Source: Jimgerdemannia flammicorona (Eukaryota > Mucoromycota > Endogonomycetes > Endogonales > Endogonaceae). Taken from it: 11,428 nt of DNA. The stretch is from contig RBNI01006357.1 in the NCBI GenBank assembly GCA_003990745.1, positions 1 to 11,428 of the forward strand, in the 5' to 3' direction. A program made the position numbers and the translations under genes. The first letter of the stretch is position 1; each line of letters opens with the position of its first letter. Below are positions 1 to 7,329 of this stretch, piece by piece. The notes under the pieces were generated by a model. That model did not search any database. It was not told where the DNA came from and saw nothing but the letters and a program-made list of their open reading frames with translations.

Positions 1-164
1 CATAACTCAGCAACGCATGATCGGATTTCAATGTTCTTGGTATCATTAGATAGGCCTTATTAAGGGCTTTCAAATGACACCAAGATCATCAAATTTGGAT
101 GATTATTCATCAAGTTATTGATGTAAAAATTTAATTGTCTAATTTGGAAATCAAAACAATGGTT

Positions 165-208
165 GATTCGAATCCGATTCGAATCCGATTTGAATCTGAT
201 TCGAATCC
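165..208. repeat. 11-bp tandem repeat, four copies of a GATTCGAATCC-like unit
   Basis: Four head-to-tail units start at 165, 176, 187 and 198. The third differs by C-to-T changes (GATTTGAATCT); the other three are identical. Each unit holds the palindrome GATTCGAATC, so the array can pair with itself on either strand. Degenerate GAATCC, GGATTC and AATCTGGATT pieces continue to about 270. CpG survives in most units although CpG is heavily eroded in the neighbouring element. Confidence 0.85.
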
Positions 209-324
209 CATCCGAGTTGATCTGGATGGGATTCAATCCAAATTAATCCGAATCCAATCTGGATTAAATTGACTCGTTAGGAGCACTAGTGACAGGACTT
301 AAATCTATAGTGGACTTCAACTGC

Positions 325-424
325 CAGAAGCACTCTCTAACCATCAGAAGTACCCTCTGACTGTCAGAAGTACCCTCTGATCACCAGAAGCACTCTCCAA
401 CCACTAGAAGCACTCTCTGATCCA
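325..424. repeat. 20-bp tandem repeat, five copies
   Basis: Five units of exactly 20 bp start at 325, 345, 365, 385 and 405. Each begins CAGAAG (TAGAAG in the last) followed by a CACTCTC or TACCCTC core. Differences between units are mostly C/T, with a variable last four bases. No open frame of note runs through it. It looks like a short minisatellite lying 46 bp upstream of the insertion point. Confidence 0.85.
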
Positions 425-465
425 GACTCAGTCTCCTTAATAGCTTGGAGTTATCTCTTTTACTA

Positions 466-470
466 CTAAT
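466..470. repeat. Target-site duplication, left copy (CTAAT)
   Basis: The five bases directly before the 5' LTR are CTAAT. The five directly after the 3' LTR (11156-11160) are CTGAT. The single difference is a transition of the kind that dominates the element. Five-base duplications are usual for Ty3/gypsy integrases, so this supports the LTR ends called here and a single insertion event with both ends intact. Confidence 0.75.
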
Positions 471-581
471 TATAAGTACACAACCTCCAAGCTACAGAAA
501 TCACATGTCACCCTCTTAACAAGCCACTGAACTCACACATGACCTCTGAACAAATCTGGAAATCACTTGTGTGATCACGAA

Positions 582-621
582 GCTGAGTCAAACAGAAGTC
601 ACAGTACACAAAGCTGAGTCA
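582..621 (-). promoter_or_regulatory. Two GCTGAGTCA elements (bZIP/AP-1-Gcn4-type) upstream of the U3 ORF promoter
   Basis: Two identical 9-mers lie at 582-590 and 613-621, 31 bp apart and about 60-100 bp upstream of the TATATA at 684. On the minus strand they read TGACTCAGC, containing the TGACTCA core bound by Gcn4/AP-1-family bZIP factors. In the 3' LTR the partners are at 9186-9194 (GCTAAGTCA, one transition) and 9217-9225 (intact). Function is inferred from motif and placement only. Confidence 0.5.
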
Positions 622-683
622 ATACAAAGTCATAAAATACAAGATTTACACAAATGGAATCTTACTAATCAAGAACAAATGCA

Positions 684-689
684 TATATA
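684..689 (+). promoter_or_regulatory. TATA box of a putative U3 ORF promoter
   Basis: TATATA lies 73 bp upstream of the ATG at 757. It is followed by an AC-rich, G-poor leader with CACAAAC immediately before the ATG, a context typical of fungal 5' untranslated regions. The 3' LTR keeps an even better TATATATA at 9286-9293. A TATA-to-start distance of 30-40 bp would leave a leader of about 35-45 nt. This would be a second promoter in the LTR, 1.36 kb upstream of the genomic RNA promoter. Confidence 0.5.
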
Positions 690-756
690 CTAAGCCCTGA
701 GATGCGTCGAAGCAGAACTAAAACAAATAACAACTACAACTTCCAAATACACAAAC

Positions 757-1854
757 ATGATCACCAAGATCTACAACTACATCTGTGCTGATATTTGGAA
801 TACCATTGTCAACCGAGTCACACCCCCTCTGCCCCTCATGAATATCCATAGCCTCACACCCCTCTACTTTGTAGAAGTCTGATGGAATACCCTGAACATG
901 CTTAACAAGGCCTACTGGATTTGGTAAATCTCAAGCTACTACCAGATCGGCTGCCTTCTGGAAGATATGGTCGAATACTACCATGATACAGACATTACCC
1001 AGATGTTTCAACACCAGAAACTCATTGCCCGCAAATACTGAGAACTCTTCTATAAGTATAGCACCTTTATTTCCTACCTCCGAGTTACTATCAGTGAAAT
1101 GGTTACTACTCTGTCCTATGGCCAAATTGATGACATGATATAAGAACTCAACCACAAGTATCTCGAATACATTTAGACTACCAACAGAACCTTCCTGTAT
1201 CCTGATGACTACATTCTGCAAATGCTTCAAGTTGGATATACCATGAAGGATGTCTATGATATAATCCACTTCGACAAAGATAAAGCAGAAGACAATAATC
1301 CCTCAGATGCTGACATGACCTCAAGCCAAAGATCTCTACCAACTCTGATCATACCACCAACCTTACCGATGAACTTACAACAGTTCATAACTACCTACGA
1401 GACTTATTGAGACAATGACCACTGGTATGAATACCAACTCGTATTCACTCCCAATTACTTCAACTATAACAAAGAGACTGGAGAACACAACCTGTACCTT
1501 CAGACAACCCTTGAGACCAAACCAACCACCCTACTACCTGAGTATGAGCAATATGAACCATAGCCACCAGCATACTACAATCCCATGACTCATAGTACTG
1601 TAACCTACAGAAGGTATACAGATAGTGAATCTGATGAAAACAAAGATGATGCACCACTTCTTTGCCCCCCAACACCTTATCCAGCATATGAAACAGACGA
1701 TGCTATCCTGTAGGATGGAGATGAAGTTTCAATGTATTATTACCTCAGCCAACAGAGAGAAGTAATCTGCGAACCACTCTTCCTAGATAACTACTTCATC
1801 AGAGGTGATGTTATCAATAGTGATGTCATCAAAGACTATCCAGACAGTGTCTAA
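757..1854 (+). pseudogene. U3-encoded reading frame, 5' LTR copy (unknown protein, broken by stops)
   Basis: From ATG 757 one frame can be followed for 366 codons to TAA 1852-1854 with no frameshift but eight in-frame stops (for example TGA 880-882 and TAG 1561-1563). The same frame is recognisable in the 3' LTR, and most stops here are sense codons there, so an ancestral protein of about 365 residues is likely. I do not recognise a family. It is rich in Tyr, His, Asp and Leu and shows no signal peptide or membrane helix. It has PPAY at 1564-1575 (about residue 270), an acidic stretch near residues 288-300 and a proline-rich patch after it. It lies wholly upstream of the genomic RNA start, so expression would need its own promoter or the 3' LTR copy. 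It does not look like Gag, Env or any pol enzyme. Confidence 0.65.
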
Positions 1855-1917
1855 ACCTATAAATAGCTTAGCAGTCATAGTATAGTTAGATTAGTCTTGT
1901 ATGATATGACTGTGAAC

Positions 1918-1989
1918 TGACTCAGCAGTCAGATGATCTCTTGACATGTCAGATCACTCTTGTACTATGTGACTGTATTCTGACTCAGC
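1918..1989 (+). promoter_or_regulatory. Two TGACTCAGC elements upstream of the genomic RNA promoter
   Basis: Identical 9-mers lie at 1918-1926 and 1981-1989, 55-125 bp upstream of the TATA box at 2044. Both are intact in the 3' LTR (10521-10529 and 10584-10592). They are the reverse complement of the pair at 582-621. A perfect palindrome TGACATGTCA lies between them at 1942-1951 but is eroded in the 3' LTR. The core TGACTCA is the Gcn4/AP-1 consensus; binding is inferred. Confidence 0.5.
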
Positions 1990-2043
1990 AAGGCACTTAG
2001 TGCTATATCTATATTTAGCATAGTCTAGATAGCTCCTCACTAG

Positions 2044-2050
2044 TATAAAT
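2044..2050 (+). promoter_or_regulatory. TATA box of the genomic RNA promoter (U3/R boundary)
   Basis: TATAAAT followed by a C-rich run lies 139 bp upstream of an AATAAA signal, the expected U3-R arrangement. It is preserved in the 3' LTR at 10647-10653. Transcription would start around 2070-2080. The region between the U3 ORF stop (1854) and this box is non-coding and holds the TGACTCAGC pair. Confidence 0.65.
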
Positions 2051-2188
2051 ACCCCCTCCCCCAGACCTCAGAATCTCAGACTTGAATAGACTTGAACAAA
2101 TCTGAATAATCCAAACACAACTCCTGAGCACTTCCCCATAATATTCCTTCACACAACTACTCCTAGTATAGCAATATTATGAATAGCA

Positions 2189-2194
2189 AATAAA
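2189..2194 (+). terminator. AATAAA polyadenylation signal in R
   Basis: AATAAA lies about 115 nt downstream of the inferred transcription start. In the 3' LTR the same signal (10792-10797) would end the genomic RNA and any U3 ORF transcript. A tiny upstream frame starting at ATG 2179 ends in the TAA of this signal. Confidence 0.6.
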
Positions 2195-2264
2195 CCTATT
2201 TAATAACCCACAAATCACTCTTAAGTAAATCTACTCCCCGTTAGGTCCTACTCCTAACTCTATC

Positions 2265-2347
2265 ATGAAATTTCCTAATTGGGTATTGTCTGCAGCAATA
2301 TGCCAATTCAACTAAGCTGGTCTTAGTTTCTTGAACTTCCTGAAATA
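2265..2347 (+). other. 83-bp block identical in both LTRs, spanning the gag start
   Basis: Bases 2265-2347 match 10868-10950 without a difference, while adjacent LTR sequence differs by roughly 10%. The block includes ATG 2300 (start of the Gag frame) and an overlapping upstream frame, ATG 2265 to TAA 2313-2315 (16 codons). It contains several unmutated CpA and TpG sites. It could be leader RNA sequence or simply chance or gene conversion. Confidence 0.6.
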
Positions 2348-4550
2348 CAGAAAATCCTGAACACCCAGAACTAGTCTGAAAAAGGACTTTGGTTGAGACA
2401 TCAACCTGATCCTGAAATCAATAAGCATAGAGGACGTACTCTATATGAAATTGATCTTGACCATAAGAAAACAGTCTTCCAGAATATCCAGAACTTTCAG
2501 AAAACCCTTCTAGAACTATATAATGGTTACCCTAAAAAGCAACCCTCTTACAACTTGATAGTAGCAGTTTATAATCTAATTCTGCTTCAAGATGCTTCCT
2601 CACCCTGCTACAAAACCTTCTAAGAATTCCTATAAGTTGGTATAAAGTCCAACCTCTGAACTGGAATTTATTTTGAACTATCTGATAATCTGGAGAGAAT
2701 TGAACCTGATGTACAAGGACAATTTGACCTCCACACTTGCAACAAGTGGGACAAACTTCATTTAAAGAAAGAAGTACTCTGATTAAACCAGCAAATAGGT
2801 AAAACCCTATTCACCAAACTCCTTACACTATACCCAGCAAGTCAGGACAAAGAAGATCTTATAGAAGCCTTCTTTACTCTTCTCAATAAGAGTTTTGTCA
2901 GCTTCACAAACCTGAGTGACCTAGGACAACCAGCAGCAGTCTTTCTAGCCTTAGTTCCTCATGAAGCCCAAGCCTCTGTAGCCAAGTGACTCAACTCTAC
3001 TGACTTTCACCGAACCAGGACCAAGACCACATTATACTACCGATTCCAGAACAGCAAGGCCCACCATATTCTTAAGGAAGAAGCAAGAGAAACCCTTCAT
3101 CAACTACCTGATCCTGAACCTGAAGCAGGCCCTGCTACAGCCCTACCTGAATCTGAAACCAATACCAAACCAGAACTTGACTTTGAATTAAGTCCATCTG
3201 AAATCAGATATACAACTGATTCTGTCTATTTTGATGCTGAGCAAACCCAAGTATATGGAGACCAAACTGAAGAAGAGGAGGAGTATCTCAGTGAATTTGA
3301 TCCTAGATACACCACTGAAGGAGATGTACCTCCATCAGGACAGAACATATCTACACAGCAACAGATAGCTATCTATCAAGCCCTTACTCCAGACCCACAA
3401 CTATTACTCCAGCAACTTACACAGACCCAAAGAACCCCATCACACTCTGCACCAGTACCTCAAGTAGTACTAGTAACACTACTACTAGCAGTCCAATGGT
3501 CTCCAGTAAACAACATGGCAAACCAACAGATTCTAGACCTCACAGCCCAGGTAGCCATAATGGCAGCAACCATTACTGCCTTAGCTGAACAGACCTGACC
3601 TACAAAAAATCTGAGTCTACCTACCTTCAATGGTACTGCACAAGAAGTCCAAAGCTTTATTAGTATAGTTGACACCAACTTTGAAGTTAATCAATGGACC
3701 AATGAATGAGTCGCTGACTATGTTCTGACAAACAATCAAGACCACACTTTGGAACAACTCTTTGCTACCACTACAGCCTATGTCTGCTGAGTTGTTACAT
3801 TCTTCTGAGGACCTGCTGAAGAATGGTGGTGAACTCTTCCCGAAAAACCCCTCATATGGGACACCTGACCTGCAGTAGTTGCTCAGAATGCAGCAAATAA
3901 TGCCCCAGGATATGGAGCCCATCCTGCAGCCCCTGGACTTAAATAACTCATGATTGCTCAATATCGCAGTAAAACTATGATCACTGAATCCTGAATAAAA
4001 CTCTGCAACCTCAAATTTGATGTACATAGCAAGGAGGAATTTGAAACCTTCTGTACAAAACTCGAGTCACTCCTGGACACTGTTGGCCTAGGATATATTG
4101 CCAATGATGAAGCACAAAATGGTATAAGAGCAGATTATTTATTCGATGCTCTGCCTGAATAGCTTACTAGAAAAATCTGAGAACAAGGATGCCCAGTTGG
4201 TTGTGACCACCAACAATGGTGCCTGGCAAGAATCAAGACTATGATCAAGCAGATCCTAACAGCTGGACCCATCCTGTCCTGAAAACAATTCAATAACAAG
4301 GAAAAGACTTAGACTAAGAAAGAAGAATCCAAGCATGAAGCATCCCAAGCTCCCTCAACATCCACTTTGTGGACACCCAGAAATCATGAACTCACCCAGC
4401 CGAGTACCTTCAAGAAACTCACTGAAGGCAAAAGGAATGAACTTAGAAGAAGTGGAGCATACTTCTATTGCTGAAAGACAGGACACATAGCCAGTACCTG
4501 CCCTAACCAAAAACCCTGAACAGCAATATGAGCAACTGTTACCACTCTGC
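2300..4550 (+). pseudogene. gag: structural protein with long N-terminal region, capsid and CCHC zinc knuckle
   Basis: Gag assembles the virus-like particle and packages the RNA. Three parts can be seen. About 2300-3510 is a long N-terminal region of helical character, turning acidic and Pro/Gln-rich from about 3090, with a Glu run near 3270-3285; I recognise no domain there. About 3620-4260 is a Ty3-type capsid region, beginning with PTFNG and holding GPAEEWW near 3809-3829. At 4460-4501 is the nucleocapsid knuckle CX2CX4HX4C. Its first Cys is Tyr (4460-4462, TGC to TAC) and its next-to-second-Cys Arg is TGA (4472-4474). ATG 3515 begins a stretch (MANQQ...) that would give a Gag of usual Ty3 length, so the upstream part may be an extension or a separate protein. 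About 22 in-frame stops break it. Confidence 0.75.
2556..2567 (+). other. Possible primer binding site remnant
   Basis: Minus-strand synthesis in Ty3/gypsy elements is primed by a tRNA 3' end pairing just inside the 5' LTR, with a site beginning TGG. Three bases after the LTR end the sequence reads TGATAGTAGCAG, which would begin TGG if the fourth-base A at 2558 came from G. I cannot assign a tRNA, and a self-priming scheme is not excluded. The call rests on position and one assumed transition. Confidence 0.25.
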
Positions 4551-4589
4551 ACCACCTCAACAATCTGACCACCAGAGTACTAGACTTTG

Positions 4590-5010
4590 TCAAGTTAAGA
4601 CAAACTGCTAAGGCCCCAACCAAAGGAAGTCAAAAAGCAGCTGGATATGACCTGTATACAGCTGAAGAAGCTATAGTCTCTAACTGAGAAGTCAAGCAAG
4701 TCTACACAGGAATCAGTATCCAAATTCCTGAAGGACATGTTGAAAGAATATGCTATCACAGCAGCCTAGTATTGAAAGGACTCTCAGTAGAAGGAGGAGT
4801 CATTGATGAAGATTATATAGGTGAAATTATTGTCCTCATCCAAAACCACAGTTGGACACCCTTCAAGATCCCTATAGGCTTCTGTATTGCCCAGATCCTA
4901 TTCAAAAAAATCGAGTCAAACCTGATAGTCAAGGAAGTCCCTGAACTACTGCCCACTATCCGAGGATCCAAAGGATTTAGTTCATCAAACAAGGCCCCAG
5001 TCCAATCTAC
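4590..5010 (+). pseudogene. dUTPase domain within the polyprotein
   Basis: dUTPase hydrolyses dUTP to dUMP and pyrophosphate, keeping uracil out of newly made DNA. All five motifs of the trimeric family appear in order and in the polyprotein frame. Motif 1 is AAGYDLY (4637-4657, with its Asp). Motif 2 is HSSL (about 4757-4768; usual Arg is His). Motif 3 is GVIDEDY (about 4796-4816, with the catalytic Asp and Tyr). Motif 4 is CIAQ (4883-4894; usual Arg is Cys, CGT to TGT). Motif 5 is RGSKGFSSS (4961-4987; a Gly is Ser). One stop (TGA, about 4685) lies between motifs 1 and 2. It sits between the Gag knuckle and the protease, the same place as in betaretroviruses such as MMTV; since the hosts are unrelated, independent capture is likely. 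Confidence 0.88.
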
Positions 5011-5179
5011 CATGAACAAAGAAGAACAATTCTATAAGAAAAACGAAGATGGATATGTACCAAGTGGCCAATACCCCCATGGCATTGGAATGTACTCTTC
5101 CTGAATAATTGATAATTGCTTCTCTTATGTCAATGAACTGGCTCAAAGAAGAACCAACAGAAGGAAAGCTCCTACAATT

Positions 5180-5560
5180 GAAATCACCACCATTAGATCA
5201 GACAAACTGCTTATACTTAAAGCTTTTATCAACCAAGCACCTGTCAAGATCATGATAGACAGTGGTGCCTCAGGCAACTTCATCAATAAAGAAACAGCCA
5301 ACAGACTCAAGGTCTTCACCTCTCTGGTACAACAAACTCAAGTAGTTGCTACAGCTGATGGAACCTCATATGTCATTAGCAAGGAAGTCTGCAATCTACC
5401 CTTCCGAATCGGTGACTATCAAGTATATGTTATCCTCCAGATCGTACCACTCCCTGACAACAAAATCATCCTTGGAACTCCATGGTTGAAATAAGAGAAC
5501 CCCATGATCAATTGGGTAAATCATTCTCTGACCATCAAGAAAGGATGCCACAACTTCAAA
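5180..5560 (+). pseudogene. Aspartic protease domain (PR)
   Basis: This retropepsin cleaves the Gag-Pol polyprotein. The active-site motif DSGA is intact, with the catalytic Asp at 5258-5260 inside MIDSGASGNF. The C-terminal ILGTPWL motif lies near 5467-5487. It is followed by TAA 5492-5494 where related proteins keep a polar residue, consistent with CAA to TAA, and then by NPMINW, which fits the usual end of the domain. The 81 codons from 5252 to 5494 are otherwise open. It acts as a dimer in the particle. The domain directly follows the dUTPase in the same frame, joined by a linker with TGA near 5102. Confidence 0.85.
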
Positions 5561-5799
5561 CTGCAAGGTGAAAAGGACCCACTCAACTCTAGTGACCCTG
5601 GACCAAAGATCATCTACATCAATAAGCTATAACTTAAGAAATTAGCCAAGAAATGCCCTCTCTTTGCTATCTCCATCCGTCTACTCAAAGGAGAACCCAA
5701 GAACTCTGAAGAAGACTTTTCCAAAGTTGACAGCCATGTCAGACCACTACTCTAGAAATTCTGAGATATATTCCCAAAGAAACTCCCAAAAGGCCTACC

Positions 5800-6580
5800 T
5801 CTCAAACAAGTAGTAGACCATGCCATCAAGACTATTCCAGATACCAAGCCAGCCTTCAAGTCAATCTACCACATGTCTTTGAGAGAAATTGATGCACTCA
5901 AGAAAGAAATTGACAAACTCCTGGAACAAGGATTCATCAGACCCAGTGTATCACCTTATGGTGTACCAGTCCTCTTTGTTGTAAAAAAAGGAGGAGACCT
6001 GCAAATGTGCATTAATTACTGCAACCTCAATGAACAGACTATCAAGAACTGTTGCCCACTACCCAGAATCGACAAAATATTTGATAGGCTTACCAACCCA
6101 CAATTCATGAGCTCTTTTGACCTGCGAAATAGTTACTGGCAAATTGCTATGAAAGAAGAAGACATCTACAAGACAGCCTTCCAAACCCGCTATAGATATT
6201 TTGAATTCCTGGTTATACCCTTTGGCTTAACTAATGCTCCTGCAATCTTCCAGATACTGATGAATATCATTCTGCATCCATACCTGGACAAATTCGTTGT
6301 TGTCTATATTGATGACATCCTAGTCTTCAGCAAAACCCTGAAGGAACATCTTGAACACCTTGAACTAGTACTACTGAAACTCCAAGAAAACAGACTCTTT
6401 GCAAAACTCAGCAAGTATGAATTTTTTCTGAAAGAAATTCAGTTCCTTAGATATATCATCACACCAAATAGAATCAAAGTAGACCCCAGCAAAATCTCTG
6501 CAATTAAAGATTGGCCCAGACCCAAGAAGCTGAAAGACCTCCAGTTATTCTTAAGATTAGCAAACTATTACAGATGATTT
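5800..6580 (+). pseudogene. Reverse transcriptase domain (RT)
   Basis: RT copies the element RNA into cDNA. The stretch 5873-6574 is 234 codons without a stop, the longest clean part of pol. It shows the Ty3/gypsy pattern: a basic/charged N-terminal helix, SPYGVPVLFVVKK, SSFDL with the first catalytic Asp at 6119-6121, FGLTNAP, and YIDD at 6305-6316 with the other two Asp. All three catalytic Asp are intact. Several Arg have become Cys or His (for example INYCNL, where related proteins have an Arg), as expected from CGN to TGN or CAN. TGA 6575-6577 replaces an Arg after YYR at the start of the connection region. Upstream, TAG and TGA near 5753 and 5762 interrupt the segment before RT. Confidence 0.95.
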
Positions 6581-6649
6581 GTTGCCAACTTTACCAAAAT
6601 TACCACTGCCCTTACCCAAATGACTAAGTACAGCAAGAAAGAAGAATAA

Positions 6650-7140
6650 CTCTGGACCATGAAACAAGAGAAAGACTTCAACAATCTTGCAAATTGGGGA
6701 CCCAAACAAGATACTGCCTTCCAAGCACTGAAGGATGCTTTGATAACCACTCCAGTACTTCAAGTGACAAATTCTGCCCTACCATATGAAGTTATCACTG
6801 ATGCCTCTGACCTAGCTCTTGGAGCAGTACTTATGCAAGAAGGATACCCTATAGCCTATCACTCCTGCAAGTTCAATGATGTCAAAATCAACTACACAAC
6901 TTATAAGAAGGAAATGTTAGCCATCATAGACACTCTGATCAAATGGCAACCATATCTAGAAGGAGTACACTTCACTGTATTGACTGACCACAAGTCATTA
7001 GTCAACATCAAAACCCAGGCTACCCTTTCTCGAAAACAAGCCAGATGGATGAAAGTCCTCACTAACTTTGACTATGAAATCCAGTACTGCCCTGGCAAGG
7101 AAAACATTATTGCTGATGCAATCTCCAGACCACCCATTGA
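6650..7140 (+). pseudogene. RNase H domain (RH)
   Basis: RNase H removes the RNA strand of the RNA:DNA hybrid and cuts the polypurine primer. After TAA 6647-6649, 6650-7429 is open. The four acidic catalytic residues are present: Asp 6800-6802 in TDASD, Glu 6911-6913 in KKEML, Asp 6986-6988 in LTDHK, and Asp 7115-7117 in IIADAISR. The tail PGKENIIADAISRP is typical of Ty3/gypsy RNase H. It joins RT on one side and integrase on the other in the same frame. The domain itself looks essentially intact. Confidence 0.92.
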
Positions 7141-7329
7141 AGAAGTTATCCAAACTCTCACTGTGGTTACAAACTCCATTATGGAACAAATTATCACAGC
7201 ATGTGCTGATGATAAGGAAGCTCAAGCACTCCGAGAAATCCTGAACAGTGATGATACTGACAAGTATATCTGGTACAACCAATACCAACTTAGGGACAAT
7301 GCTATCTACTATAAGGACAGATTGTATAT

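Larger units (their letters stand above)
1..470. other. Left flanking non-coding repeat-rich DNA
   Basis: No convincing coding region is visible on either strand. The first 160 bases are AT-rich and unstructured. They are followed by an 11-bp tandem array at 165-208 with degenerate GAATCC/GGATT-type continuations to about 270, and then a 20-bp tandem array at 325-424. The last 46 bases before the element (425-470) show nothing recognisable except the target-site duplication at the end. This is the DNA the retrotransposon landed in; its nature is unknown to me. Confidence 0.6.
471..2552 (+). repeat. 5' LTR (2082 bp)
   Basis: This aligns end to end with 9075-11155, apart from one base deleted in the 3' copy near 10280. 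The 3' copy begins TGTAAG; here it reads TATAAG, so the canonical TG has become TA by a G-to-A change. It ends CTTACA, the inverted match of TGTAAG. Inferred parts are U3 about 471-2073, R about 2074-2210 and U5 about 2211-2552. The limits rest on the TATA box at 2044 and the AATAAA at 2189, not on mapped ends. Over 2 kb is long for a Ty3/gypsy LTR; the extra length is the U3 reading frame. Confidence 0.95.

Noticed and set aside
325..424. CRISPR-like array
   Set aside because: The 20-bp units run head to tail with no unique spacers, so this is a plain tandem repeat.
471..759. Editing of cDNA by an APOBEC-like enzyme as the cause of the mutations
   Set aside because: Such editing should be strand-biased. 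Here both C-to-T and G-to-A are common on the same strand, and the LTRs diverged from each other after insertion.
931..1269. Minus-strand ORF opposite the U3 frame
   Set aside because: It mirrors the plus-strand coding frame, has no recognisable domain, and its openness follows from codon composition on the other strand.
3617..4027. Minus-strand ORF of 136 codons opposite the capsid region
   Set aside because: The plus strand here encodes a recognisable Ty3-type capsid in frame with pol. The Cys/Ser-rich reverse product is a shadow.
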